In this document: positions 5,908 through 12,808 of the stretch, piece by piece
How the letters are laid out: each line of letters starts with the position of its first letter
Position numbering within the stretch: position 1 is the first letter of the stretch
The notes under the pieces: model-generated
Database searches by the model: none
Seen by the model: the letters and a program-made list of their open reading frames with translations, nothing else
What the model was told of the DNA's origin: nothing
IMG/VR virus record: IMGVR_UViG_3300021475_000052
Coordinates: 1-25,490 of that record
Strand: one strand, 5' to 3'
From: a virus
DNA: 25,490 bases
Program-made: the position numbers and the translations under genes

Positions 5908-6498
5908 ATGGCACTGAGAAAAGTATTGATTCCCGCTTATGTCGAACGGTATGGGTTTGGTCATCCCGATCAGGGACTGCCTGAAGGCCCTTCTGGTCAT
6001 CCCGATCAGGGACTGCCTGACGAACCACCTTACGTCGATAACACGCTGCCGCCTTATGTCGATAACGGCTTGCCGCCGATTGTCATCCCGCCGATCTTCC
6101 TGCCGGGTCATCCGTCGCATCCGATTTATCCGGTGGGCGGACCGGGCCGGCCGTCGCATCCGATCTATCCGGTGATTCCGATTGATCCGTCGTGGGGAGT
6201 GCCGATCGATCCGCCGAAGCCGCCGGGCTGGTGGATTCCGGTGCATCCCGGTAACGGACTGCCGCCGGTTTTGGGCTGGTTGCCAGTAGATCCCGGTTAT
6301 GGCTTGCCTGTCGGGGGCGGCCCTGACAACACGCTGCCGAAGCCGCCGGGCCATTGGCTGCCGATCGATCCCGGCTTTGGGGTTGGTGGATGCCCGTCGA
6401 CGCCGCCAGCTCGTCCGAAGTTCTGGGTCTGGATTGCCGAAATCGGTCCTGACTTCGGTACGCTTCCGGCTCCTGTGCCTCAGCCCAAAAAGCTGTAG
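5908..6498 (+). CDS. Proline-rich repeat protein of phage type
   Basis: The start is the ATG at 5908 after AAAGGAAAC; longer in-frame starts upstream lack a ribosome site. The 196-aa protein is built of short Pro/Gly/Asp repeats: GHPDQGLP twice, then PPYVDN, SHPIYPV twice, and WLPVDPGYGLP/WLPIDPGFG. A hydrophobic beta-like end (KFWVWIAEIGPDFG) follows. Proteins with this composition are found in tailed phages and some plasmids. Their function is not settled; a virion or scaffold-like role is a guess. It forms its own plus-strand unit with a strong terminator, unlike its minus-strand surroundings, suggesting high or separately timed expression. It ends in TAG. Confidence 0.7.
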   Translation: MALRKVLIPAYVERYGFGHPDQGLPEGPSGHPDQGLPDEPPYVDNTLPPYVDNGLPPIVIPPIFLPGHPSHPIYPVGGPGRPSHPIYPVIPIDPSWGVPIDPPKPPGWWIPVHPGNGLPPVLGWLPVDPGYGLPVGGGPDNTLPKPPGHWLPIDPGFGVGGCPSTPPARPKFWVWIAEIGPDFGTLPAPVPQPKKL

Positions 6499-6531
6499 AC
6501 TGTTTTCCAGTAGTGTGGAGTAAGTAGAAAG

Positions 6532-6569
6532 AGCCCGCTTGCCTGGGGAGGCCAAAGCGGGCTTTTTTT
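6532..6569 (+). terminator. Rho-independent terminator after the proline-rich gene
   Basis: AGCCCGCTT at 6532-6540 pairs perfectly with AAGCGGGCT at 6555-6563, followed by seven T. The last T residues also form the stop codon of the convergent minus-strand gene. Confidence 0.9.
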
Positions 6570-6843
6570 ACGGGTTCACGTACTCTTTCGAAGCATCGCC
6601 GCCCGGCCGCCGCCGTCCTGTCTCAGGGTGGCGAAACCAGCCAGCCGGTTCCGGTTCAGTCAACGGGTCCCACTGTTGTGCCGCCGCGACCGCGGCAGTC
6701 GGCGTGTCGTATCACCACACGTCATCAAAGAACATCGGATCGTGGCGGGCTATTGTGACGCGCGCGCGGCCGAATGTAATCGGAATAACCGCGACGATGC
6801 TGCCGTCCGATGCGGTCTTTTCATACAATTCGAACTCGCTCAT
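6568..6843 (-). CDS. Small phage protein split by an in-frame TGA
   Basis: From ATG 6843 the frame reads MSEFELYEKTASDGSIVAV and continues to DDVW, then TGA at 6714-6712. It then stays open as YDTPTAAVAAAQQWDPLTE and reaches GWFRHPETGRRRPGGDASK before TAA. Both halves read as one small phage protein: the second half has no start of its own at the break and keeps a GW.R...TGRRRP.GD signature. The TGA may be a nonsense mutation, an assembly error or a read-through codon, as one base separates it from Trp, Cys, Arg or Gly codons. The start overlaps the cold-shock gene stop by ATGA. Confidence 0.6.
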
Positions 6844-7136
6844 GGGATCTCGTCAGGAAGCATGACCACGTTAACGGCTTTGGGCCCGCGCCGTCCTTCC
6901 ACAATATCGAAGATAACCTGCCGGCCCACGACCAGCGGATAGCTCAACATCTCGACGTCGGAGCCATGCACGAACACATTGGCGGCGCCGTCGTCCCGTA
7001 TGATAAAGCCGAAGTGACCGCCGGTGCCTTCCCCGCCCTCATTGAGAATGCGCTCTCTGAACCATTTCACTGTGCCCGTTACGTTGGATTCCAGCAGCTT
7101 TTCGCCGAACTGCCGACTGTTCGATGCTGACGGCAT
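6840..7136 (-). CDS. Cold-shock domain (CspA-like) nucleic-acid-binding protein
   Basis: The 98-aa protein has GTVKWF at about 21-26, an RNP1-like HFGFI at 41-45, RNP2-like VFVHG at 54-58 and the closing GPKAVNV. This is the whole cold-shock fold, which binds single-stranded RNA or DNA. The loop between strand 1 and RNP1 is longer than in standard CspA (ERILNEGGEGTGG), and about 18 residues precede the domain. The frame is open upstream to 7499, but the ATG at 7136 fits the domain and a promoter. A likely role is as an RNA chaperone during infection. Confidence 0.85.
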   Translation of the reverse strand: MPSASNSRQFGEKLLESNVTGTVKWFRERILNEGGEGTGGHFGFIIRDDGAANVFVHGSDVEMLSYPLVVGRQVIFDIVEGRRGPKAVNVVMLPDEIP

Positions 7137-7142
7137 AGCCGA

Positions 7143-7172
7143 ATTGTAGGAGCCAGCGCTTTCTATTTGCAA
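7143..7172 (-). promoter_or_regulatory. Putative promoter of the cold-shock gene
   Basis: On the minus strand TTGCAA (7172-7167) and TACAAT (7148-7143) are 18 bp apart. The predicted transcription start falls on or next to the ATG at 7136, so the transcript would be leaderless or nearly so. Confidence 0.4.
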
Positions 7173-7244
7173 GCCGTTATTCCCTTTCCCCGGGATATCC
7201 ACATATGGCAAGCTGAATAGTAACAGGGTTATCACAGGTGCAGT

Positions 7245-7478
7245 ATGACCATCGAAGATCATCGCGCGGAACGCGGCGAGCGCCGCAAGCATCACCATTG
7301 CCCGTGGTGTCATGCCGCCACGCCGTTGCATCGCGCCGGCTGTCCGGATGAGCCCGAGATCGCAACCCGGCCGGTAGCCATCGATCCGCAGCCGAAGCTT
7401 TGGGGCACTTTTCGTATGCGCGGCTGGCTGGCGCTCTTGAAACCAGACATCGCCCGGTTGACTAAGACGGGCCTGTAA
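7245..7478 (+). CDS. Hypothetical protein with CPWC motif, 77 aa
   Basis: A basic protein with HHHCPWCH near residue 16-23 and a further Cys at 33, probably a zinc knuckle. An AGGTG lies 5 nt before the ATG. It is the first of a run of five small plus-strand genes. Confidence 0.5.
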   Translation: MTIEDHRAERGERRKHHHCPWCHAATPLHRAGCPDEPEIATRPVAIDPQPKLWGTFRMRGWLALLKPDIARLTKTGL

Positions 7479-7497
7479 CTGCATAGGAGGTTCCGGC

Positions 7498-7716
7498 ATG
7501 TTGCGACGGCTTGTCGACCGCTTGCTCGGTTGCAGTCACGAGCATCTCACCTGGCCGCAGACAGTCGGCGAGGCCACCACGCGCAGTTGTCTCGATTGCG
7601 GCCGCAGCTTCACTTACTCCTGGCGCGAGATGGAGACCGGCGCCGAGATCGAGACCGTGATCCCGGTCGATGTCGATCGCATCAAGCCACCGCGCAGTTA
7701 TCCGGTCAGCAGATGA
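7498..7716 (+). CDS. Zinc-ribbon-like small protein, 72 aa
   Basis: A good AGGAGG ribosome site precedes the ATG. CSHEH near the N-terminus and SCLDCGRSF in the middle form a C/H...CxxC zinc ribbon of the kind seen in many phage and integrated-element proteins. It overlaps the next gene by ATGA. Confidence 0.65.
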   Translation: MLRRLVDRLLGCSHEHLTWPQTVGEATTRSCLDCGRSFTYSWREMETGAEIETVIPVDVDRIKPPRSYPVSR

Positions 7717-7982
7717 AGAACAGCCAGCCACTTCCGCCAGCCTGCCGTGATTGCGCGCCGCACCGCGGCCTGTGGTGCCGGACCGCCGATGGCGCATACG
7801 CCCGATGCTCGTGTCCGCGCGGCCGGCGGCTGGCTTCCGGCGAGCCGGTCAAACGAGTCCGATTCCGGCCGCGCCGGTACCAGCCCGATAACGACAGCCA
7901 GCAACGCCTGCCGCTGCCGACGGCGCGTATTCACGACGGCAAGCGCGCGGCGAGCGGCGAGCGTGAATTCGCACTATCCTGA
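7713..7982 (+). CDS. Basic Cys-containing small protein, 89 aa
   Basis: The start overlaps the previous stop (ATGA). The N-terminal half has CRDC, a Cys at about 22 and CSC at about 32-34, followed by a strongly Arg-rich tail, consistent with a small nucleic-acid-binding protein. No family is recognised. Confidence 0.5.
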   Translation: MKNSQPLPPACRDCAPHRGLWCRTADGAYARCSCPRGRRLASGEPVKRVRFRPRRYQPDNDSQQRLPLPTARIHDGKRAASGEREFALS

Positions 7983-7987
7983 TAGCC

Positions 7988-8233
7988 ATGCGCGTCACCT
8001 ATATCGACGTCGAAGAGCTGGCAGTGCGTCTCGCCGAGGCGTGCAGCGGCATTAAACGCCCGCGTAATGCATCAGCATCGCTGGCTTTGGAAATACTGTC
8101 GCCGGCAACAGCGCAGAAGTTCATAGATGGCGCGATCGCTGCCACTGAATACATCGCCGAGTGCTGCAATGCCGACAGCCCTGGCTCCGTCGAAATCAAA
8201 CACGTAAGCATCACGACAACGGCCACGCAGTGA
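7988..8233 (+). CDS. Hypothetical protein, 81 aa
   Basis: A soluble helical protein beginning MRVTYIDVEELAVRLAEA, with no recognised family. It has no obvious Shine-Dalgarno and starts 5 bp after the previous stop, so coupling is likely. Confidence 0.5.
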   Translation: MRVTYIDVEELAVRLAEACSGIKRPRNASASLALEILSPATAQKFIDGAIAATEYIAECCNADSPGSVEIKHVSITTTATQ

Positions 8234-8234
8234 C

Positions 8235-8564
8235 GTGGAACGAGCCGTGTTCCATGACCGCATCACCGGATCCAATTCGTCCGGCGCCCAATCGTGGGTG
8301 ACAGGGCCGGCCGTGGTTTACTGCGACATCATTCCGCCCGACGCTCCGCAGGATTGGGAGTTCGGGCCGAAGATGAAGCCGGGGCAGTTCGGCATTTTCC
8401 TCGAGCATCGCTGGTATCCGCGTCTGCATAGCCCGTATGCCGTGCTGACAGCCTTGACGCCCGAGGATGCGAAGAGAAGCGCGCCCGGCCTGTTCCGCCC
8501 GGTCAAAGGACCGGACGGCAAGTTCTGTTTGCAGACCGGCATCTGGGAGATCGTGCCGGTCTGA
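8235..8564 (+). CDS. Hypothetical protein, 109 aa
   Basis: A GTG start one base after the previous stop is chosen because no ATG gives an equally complete product. Coding character is good (PAVVYCDIIPPDAPQDW, GIFLEHRWYPRLHSPYAVL, GIWEIVPV). A small beta-rich protein of unknown family and the last gene before the noncoding stretch. Confidence 0.5.
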   Translation: MERAVFHDRITGSNSSGAQSWVTGPAVVYCDIIPPDAPQDWEFGPKMKPGQFGIFLEHRWYPRLHSPYAVLTALTPEDAKRSAPGLFRPVKGPDGKFCLQTGIWEIVPV

Positions 8565-8669
8565 GAATCTGCACTGGTTTGCTGCAGTTTCGCCGACGCA
8601 GCCGATGCAGACGGAATGCAGACGGCAGATCGTCCGCGGTCTCTCGAACTGCATCAAAACGCACCACTT

Positions 8670-8688
8670 CGCCGTAAAACGGCGGTTT
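8670..8688 (+). terminator. Possible terminator after the 7.2-8.6 kb gene group
   Basis: A 6-bp stem (CGCCGT/ACGGCG, loop AAA) is followed by GTTTT. The T-run is short but the position, 100 bp past the last stop, is sensible. The DNA just upstream also has a 10-bp direct repeat, ATGCAGACGG at 8605 and 8616. Confidence 0.45.
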
Positions 8689-8749
8689 TCCGGCCCCAAC
8701 GGGTACTTTACCAAACAAACTACCCAACCAAACGTAAATCCTTCATTCT

Positions 8750-9456
8750 AAAGGGTATTTTCGAGCGAATAAAGGGCGAAAACAGCTCGGAATCATGCGG
8801 TTTTGAGCCTCAATTTGATACACTATTACTTGGTAAGTAGTTGATAACAAACTACTTGCTGGATTGGGACGAGTCGCTGGCCCCGGGTTGAAAGTGACCC
8901 AAATTGCCCCAGGGATTCGAGATGGCCGATGGCGAAAGCCGAGTAACGAGGGGACGAAGAGCCTCCTGGACGGTTCCCTCAAAAGCCCGAGCCCAAATGA
9001 ACCACTGGTATTTGACAACTAAATGAGAGCGCACCGGACGTGAGATTCCGGCTCCTGGAAAACTAAACAGGCAAACCGTGTGGGCCTTCGGGCCATCGAG
9101 AACGCAGCGGGTAAAAGACCCTGGTCGGCGAGACTGAGGCTGCTAGTAACCCACGGATGGCGAAGACGAGAGACACCCCGATAGAAAGGGGACCCGAAAA
9201 CCTCGACAGCAAGTACAGGACGTGTCGCGATAGCAAGCACACGGAAAACGTAGAAAGCGGGCAGGATCACATTGCAACGGATTTGAAGCAATGCCTGTCC
9301 GGTTCCGGCAAGCCACCTGGATGGAAAAGAATACCAGACGGTCAGCCGGGACGAAATGGTCCGCAGAAAGCATCAGCCTCCCCGTGGCGCGGACCGGGCA
9401 ATGGGACTCGGCAAGCGAGCCAGCAATGATGCCTCCATTCCAAAACGTAGAAAGTC
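8750..9456 (+). ncRNA. Candidate large structured phage RNA (~600-700 nt)
   Basis: No convincing gene lies between 8565 and 9472. From about 8750 the plus strand is packed with stable hairpins and GNRA- or UUCG-type loops. Examples are CGAGC/GCTCG in 8756-8796, AAGTAGTT/AACTACTT at 8835-8857, GGC-GAAA-GCC near 8931, GGCC-TTCG-GGCC at 9083-9094 and CCCC/GGGG near 9176-9190. A two-part helix joins 9259-9265 with 9294-9300 and 9270-9275 with 9288-9293, with a 4-nt bulge. GGTCCGC/GCGGACC joins 9358-9364 with 9389-9395. The DNA is rich in unpaired A-runs between stems. The size, position near the head of an operon and phage context resemble the known giant phage RNAs GOLLD and ROOL, but I cannot match either consensus. 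CGTAGAAA occurs inside (9249) and at the 3' end (9446). Confidence 0.5.
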
Positions 9457-9472
9457 AAAAAGGACAAACAAA

Positions 9473-9925
9473 ATGAAAACGACGACACTGTACTTCCAGA
9501 ATGCAACGAGCAACAAGACCTACTTCGCTTCGCTCGCCGGATCGATCGTAACTCTCATGTGGGGCAAGATCGACGGTGAGCTTCAGGGCTTTGAATACAC
9601 CTGCGACAGCAGAGCCGAAGCCGATGAGATGTACCGCACGAAGATAGCCGAGAAACTCGAGAAAGGCTACCAGACATATCGGTTGCGCGGCATCGCAGAC
9701 AAGCCGGTCGTAGAAAAGCCGGTGGCGAAGAAAGCCAGCAAAACCGTTGTGAGCATCACCGACAACGCCTGGCGCGGGCCGGCCGCGGTGACTGCATGGG
9801 TCAAGATCCGCCGCATCAAGGCCATCGCCGAAGCGAAGGGTATCACCTACGCGCAGGCGGCCGAGATCGACGCCAGAAATCAGGCGAAGACGGCGGGTAA
9901 GGGTAAGGGCAAGAAAGCAGCCTGA
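9473..9925 (+). CDS. WGR-like domain protein with basic C-terminal module, 150 aa
   Basis: The start at 9473 follows AAAAAGGACAAACAAA. Residues 1-75 read as a WGR-like domain (LYFQNATSNKTYFASL, VTLMWGKIDGE, EADEMYRTKIAEKLEKGYQ), a fold found with DNA ligases and PARPs and thought to bind nucleic acid. After a Lys/Val linker, residues about 92-135 form a module (VVSITDNAWR, AVTAWVKIRRIKAIAEAKG, ITYAQAAEIDAR) that is nearly repeated in the gene at 11180. A Lys/Gly tail ends the protein. A DNA-binding or chromatin-like role is inferred. It is the first gene after the putative large RNA. Confidence 0.65.
   Translation: MKTTTLYFQNATSNKTYFASLAGSIVTLMWGKIDGELQGFEYTCDSRAEADEMYRTKIAEKLEKGYQTYRLRGIADKPVVEKPVAKKASKTVVSITDNAWRGPAAVTAWVKIRRIKAIAEAKGITYAQAAEIDARNQAKTAGKGKGKKAA
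9746..9874 (+). repeat. 129-bp duplicated segment, copy 1
   Basis: Closely similar to 11288-11416, equal in length with no gap and about a dozen differences, most of them clustered near one place. It encodes the shared VVSITDNAWR...EIDAR module of the two proteins. Confidence 0.9.
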
Positions 9926-9934
9926 TCGTAGAAC

Positions 9935-9960
9935 GGCGGGACTCAGCAATGGGTCCCGCC
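9935..9960. repeat. Perfect 8-bp intergenic hairpin
   Basis: GGCGGGAC and GTCCCGCC enclose a 10-nt loop right after the stop at 9925 and a CGTAGAAC copy. There is no T-tract, so it may be a 3' stabiliser or attenuator rather than a full terminator. Confidence 0.6.
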
Positions 9961-9994
9961 ACTGAAAAGGACAAAAGGAAAGGGACAAAACACG

Positions 9995-10084
9995 ATGACA
10001 CCGAAGCCGAAGTTCTACTGTCAGCACGGTAAACAGACACACAAGCCATGCCGGTGGTGCAAGAAGAAAGGGGGCCGGTCGTAG
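9995..10084 (+). CDS. 29-aa zinc-knuckle micro-protein
   Basis: The ORF starts after AAAGGGACAAAACACG and reads MTPKPKFYCQHGKQTHKPCR, then WCKKKGGRS. It has CxxH and CxxC ligands, enough for one zinc finger, in a very basic peptide. Its TAG stop is inside a CGTAGAAA copy, and the next ATG follows after three A. The leader plus zinc ligands support a real gene despite its size. Confidence 0.55.
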   Translation: MTPKPKFYCQHGKQTHKPCRWCKKKGGRS

Positions 10085-10087
10085 AAA

Positions 10088-10435
10088 ATGGCGATGCGAA
10101 AATCCTCCCGCCGGGAGCTGAACAAGCTTCGCGAGCTGCTCTGGTTCTTCGTCCGCGGCAAGACCTGTTACTTCTGCAAACAGGCGCTGGCGCCGGATCA
10201 GAAACGCATTACGGACGGTGACGGGACAGCCGAGCCTTTCACTGCGCTCGACATCACTCTGCATCACCTGAACGGGGACCACGACGACAAGGCGAAGTCG
10301 AACGAACGGCTAAGCCACTTCAGTTGCCACAAAGCGCATCACGCGCGGCATCATCCACGGGCCGGCGGCAAGTTCGTCAGCCGTACGCCCGAGACAGTCT
10401 ATCTGCAATTGAAACGCAAGAGAGAGAGAACGTAG
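10088..10435 (+). CDS. HNH endonuclease-like protein
   Basis: The 115-aa protein has C27xxC30 and an HNH core: ITLHHLNGDHDD at 56-67, N72, then HFSCHKAHH at 77-85. This is a compact ββα-metal nuclease, as encoded by many phages, acting on double-stranded DNA for homing, packaging or host attack. A basic tail (KRKRERT) ends in TAG within a CGTAGAAA copy. The start is ATG 10088, with a second ATG two codons on. A fully separate Shine-Dalgarno is not seen. Confidence 0.8.
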   Translation: MAMRKSSRRELNKLRELLWFFVRGKTCYFCKQALAPDQKRITDGDGTAEPFTALDITLHHLNGDHDDKAKSNERLSHFSCHKAHHARHHPRAGGKFVSRTPETVYLQLKRKRERT

Positions 10436-10437
10436 AA

Positions 10438-10665
10438 ATGCCGAGAAGTAACTGGCAGCCCGAGATCGAAGTGAGAGCCTGGCATCCGGACACCGGACAG
10501 TGGGTGCCGGTCATCCCGACGCCAGCCGAGTTCGACATGCTGGCAAAAGGCCCGAGTATCCCGCTGGCTATGGGCAAGTTCGAAATGAAATGGCCGCCGG
10601 AAAAGCAAACGTTCGAATCGGTCACCGCCGCAGAAACGCAAGAAAGGACAAAACGTAGAAAATGA
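10438..10665 (+). CDS. Hypothetical protein, 75 aa
   Basis: The start overlaps the 3' end of a CGTAGAAA copy two bases after the previous stop. The sequence begins MPRSNWQPEIEVRAWHPDTG, small and Trp/Pro-rich, with a basic end. It overlaps the next gene by ATGA. No family is recognised. Confidence 0.55.
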   Translation: MPRSNWQPEIEVRAWHPDTGQWVPVIPTPAEFDMLAKGPSIPLAMGKFEMKWPPEKQTFESVTAAETQERTKRRK

Positions 10666-11102
10666 ACATCAGCAAAGAGCAAATGAAGAGTTGGGTGTCC
10701 GGCCAGATCGACATCCTGTACTCCGATAACGAGCCGCACACATTCCCTGAAGGGCTCTCCACGATCGTCAGCGTTCATTACCACGGCGAGCCTGATGAGC
10801 AGGAAAGGGCATCCCTCCCTGGGCAAGTCCGAACGCTTGCCTATAGCCTCTGGCCAAACGAGCAACTGGCCGAGCTCATCGCCACACTGCAAAAAGACCT
10901 GGACAAAAGGCTGGCCCTGCCGCCGGTTTTGAATCCGGGTCTGATCGAAATGCTCGAAGCCTGGATCCACTCGATCAAAACCGGCGAGATCGGGGCCGAT
11001 CCCAGCGATCCGGTGGACAACGGCACGGCCACTGCAAAGGAATACGGCGAGGCCTTAGCCGGATTCGCCAGCGGTTTCATGGACCACAAGAATCGCATCT
11101 GA
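10662..11102 (+). CDS. Hypothetical protein, 146 aa
   Basis: The start lies just behind a combined AAAGGACAAAACGTAGAAA leader and overlaps the previous stop. An acidic, helical protein, for example LWPNEQLAELIATLQKDLD in the middle. Followed by a 77-bp gap that holds two small hairpins. No family recognised. Confidence 0.6.
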   Translation: MNISKEQMKSWVSGQIDILYSDNEPHTFPEGLSTIVSVHYHGEPDEQERASLPGQVRTLAYSLWPNEQLAELIATLQKDLDKRLALPPVLNPGLIEMLEAWIHSIKTGEIGADPSDPVDNGTATAKEYGEALAGFASGFMDHKNRI

Positions 11103-11179
11103 CCAGGGTAAACGAACCTTGCGCCGCCGTAGAAAGGCGACGCGAGGCCCGTTGATCGGGACAAAGGACAAAACGACAA

Positions 11180-11530
11180 ATGAAAACCACTACTAAGAAC
11201 GCGACGAAGAAAGCCACTGCAGTCACGACGAAGAAAGCAAAGCTGAAGGTCGTAGAATCGCCGAAGTCGAAGGCGAAGACCGCCAAGGTTGTGAGCATCA
11301 CCGACAACGCCTGGCGGCACGATGCAGCCGTGACCGCATGGGTCAAGATCCGCCGCATCAAGGCCATCGCCGAAGCGAAGAGCATCACCTACGCGCAGGC
11401 GGCCGAGATCGACGCCCGCAACATCGCCAAAGCCGAAGCTGCCAAAGCGAAGGGCAAAAAGAAGCTGGTTGTCGCCGGCACGAAGACCGCGTGGGTCGGC
11501 AAGCCGGTGAAGAAAGCGAAGGTTGCGTAA
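11180..11530 (+). CDS. Lys/Ala-rich basic protein sharing a module with the 9473 gene
   Basis: The 116-aa protein is Lys/Ala/Thr-rich at both ends, like histone H1-type bacterial and phage proteins. The central module (residues about 37-79) is nearly identical to residues 92-135 of the gene at 9473. It lacks the WGR-like part. The module looks like a HeH/SAP-like or other short helical DNA-binding unit, but I cannot name it with certainty. A DNA-coating role is inferred from charge. The start follows AAAGGACAAAACGACAA. Confidence 0.65.
   Translation: MKTTTKNATKKATAVTTKKAKLKVVESPKSKAKTAKVVSITDNAWRHDAAVTAWVKIRRIKAIAEAKSITYAQAAEIDARNIAKAEAAKAKGKKKLVVAGTKTAWVGKPVKKAKVA
11288..11416 (+). repeat. 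129-bp duplicated segment, copy 2
   Basis: Partner of 9746-9874. High identity at third codon positions points to a recent duplication or gene conversion rather than selection on protein alone. Confidence 0.9.
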
Positions 11531-11533
11531 GTA

Positions 11534-11779
11534 ATGCCCGACTGCCCGATCTGGGTCGAGCAGATGTATGGAGTATTCGGCTTCGTCACTCCGGCCACAC
11601 GGGCCGGGGAGGTCGAAGCCGAATTTAATCGGCACCTGGCGGCATGCGACTCGTGCCGCCAGGCACACCAGCAGCTGGTCGACCAGCGGCTGATTGCACT
11701 CGAACGCGAGCTCATAAGGGAGAACGTAGAAAATGCCGAAATACACAATCGTAATCGCAGCAGACGGCGAAGTGCTTGA
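11534..11779 (+). CDS. Small protein with anti-sigma-type HxxxCxxC finger, 81 aa
   Basis: HLAACDSC (H34, C38, C41) preceded by a helix is the zf-HC2 pattern of zinc-binding anti-sigma factors. The rest is a short helix and a basic tail, without a membrane segment. It could interact with host RNA polymerase machinery, but that is inference. The last 47 bp overlap the next gene. Confidence 0.6.
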   Translation: MPDCPIWVEQMYGVFGFVTPATRAGEVEAEFNRHLAACDSCRQAHQQLVDQRLIALERELIRENVENAEIHNRNRSRRRSA

Positions 11780-11954
11780 CCACTTCGAAGTCGTCATCGC
11801 CGGGACGCCACGCGCTGAAGAGATCCAAGAGTTGGATGACTTCGACGGCGAGGAAATCGGCCCGGACCGTGCCGGGTTTGCAAGCCGAGGGTATGATGCC
11901 GAACTGGCATCCCGTATCCGCCACGAGATCCTCAAGCGCGAGAAACGGTCATGA
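11733..11954 (+). CDS. Hypothetical acidic protein, 73 aa
   Basis: The ATG directly follows AACGTAGAAA, with AAGGGAGAA further upstream as a possible ribosome site. MPKYTIVIAADGEVLDHFEV suggests a beta-hairpin start, then acidic residues. Overlaps the next gene by ATGA. Confidence 0.55.
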   Translation: MPKYTIVIAADGEVLDHFEVVIAGTPRAEEIQELDDFDGEEIGPDRAGFASRGYDAELASRIRHEILKREKRS

Positions 11955-12199
11955 GGGAGAGGAACCGCCGCGGCCGGCTCACTCAGTTCCAGTGGATCAG
12001 CCTGCAAGGGGATCCGCTGCGGGCCTTCTCAGTCTGCAACAGGCGCGGCAAGTGCCTGGCCATCGGCGCGATGCACGGCGCCGATTCGCCCGGTTTTCTG
12101 GTCATGCACGCCAAACGCTATCAGCGCGACAACAGCCTGGTAGGAGCCGTAGAACGGCTGACGGGCTTGAAAATCAGGCCCATCAGGGAGGGGACATGA
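11951..12199 (+). CDS. Hypothetical basic protein, 82 aa
   Basis: Coupled at both ends by ATGA-type overlaps. Contains FSVCNRRGKCLAIGAMHG and is Arg-rich, consistent with a small nucleic-acid binder, but the family is unknown. An internal AGCCG-TAGAA-CGGCT hairpin carries a CGTAGAAC copy. Confidence 0.55.
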   Translation: MRERNRRGRLTQFQWISLQGDPLRAFSVCNRRGKCLAIGAMHGADSPGFLVMHAKRYQRDNSLVGAVERLTGLKIRPIREGT

Positions 12200-12345
12200 A
12201 GAAGAAGCGCAAGTCGCTCAAGGAACTCAGGAAGGCGGCTGACGCGGAGTTCGACCGCAATCTCGACACTCACATGAAGCAGTGGGGAGCCGCGATGGAG
12301 CGCATCTACAAGGGAAAGGACAAGGACAAGGACAAAAGCAAATGA
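12196..12345 (+). CDS. 49-aa charged protein ending in a KD repeat
   Basis: Coupled to its neighbours by overlapping stop/start codons on both sides. It is Lys-rich and helical. Its C-terminus (KGKDKDKDKSK) is encoded by four AAGGAC units, the same unit that forms the ribosome leaders elsewhere. That stretch thus serves both as coding DNA and as leader for the next gene. Confidence 0.6.
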   Translation: MKKKRKSLKELRKAADAEFDRNLDTHMKQWGAAMERIYKGKDKDKDKSK

Positions 12346-12503
12346 CAAACGACGAGGACATCAAAACGGAGATCACGACCATGCTCGCCGAAATGATCGA
12401 GCAGGGACTGATCGAGCGCACGCCGCAAGGCGTGCGTATCACCGAACTGGGCAAGAGGACTCGCAAGCTGGCATCGGCGGAAGATAGGGTCATACTGCAA
12501 TGA
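12342..12503 (+). CDS. 53-aa winged-helix-like fragment protein
   Basis: The start overlaps the preceding stop. The sequence has the end of a winged-helix fold: EMIEQGLIERTPQGVRITELG is a recognition-helix and wing pattern as in MarR/PadR-like regulators. It is far shorter than such regulators, so it may be a minimal DNA binder or a fragment. Confidence 0.5.
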   Translation: MTNDEDIKTEITTMLAEMIEQGLIERTPQGVRITELGKRTRKLASAEDRVILQ

Positions 12504-12808
12504 CCGCGCACACCGTCGTGAACCGGGTGTTGGGCCTGTTCCGTAGAAAAGCGCCGGTCTTCAACAGCTACCCGATCATAGTCGGGACCGCGAAGCCGAT
12601 CTGCTGTACAGTGTGCGGGCTCGACCGGGACAAAGCCTATTACATCGTGGTCGAGCTCAATCTGTGGAATGCTGACTGCTGCGACGCGGCAGCCATGATC
12701 ACTCCCGCCGAAAGGACAAACGTAAATGACGAACACACCGCCGACACTCGAAGAGCTTCGCCAGCTCGGTCTGACATGGATCGAAAACGCGCGGCAACAA
12801 CTCATTGA
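12500..12808 (+). CDS. Hypothetical protein with CCxxC motif, 102 aa
   Basis: Coupled by ATGA to the previous gene. CCTVCG at about 35-40 and DCCD near 59-62 could bind zinc. The last 83 bp overlap the next gene, whose own leader lies within this one, so the true protein might end functionally before that point. Confidence 0.5.
   Translation: MTAHTVVNRVLGLFRRKAPVFNSYPIIVGTAKPICCTVCGLDRDKAYYIVVELNLWNADCCDAAAMITPAERTNVNDEHTADTRRASPARSDMDRKRAATTH

Noticed and set aside
8743-9429. Short ORFs on both strands in the structured region (91, 90 and 90 aa)
   Set aside because: Composition is atypical, there are no ribosome leaders and no motifs, while hairpins dominate the sequence. Kept as noncoding.
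8750-9456. Group I or group II intron
   Set aside because: No reverse transcriptase or intron-type HNH gene lies inside, I could not recognise a group II domain V, and no split exon is evident. A covariance search would settle it.
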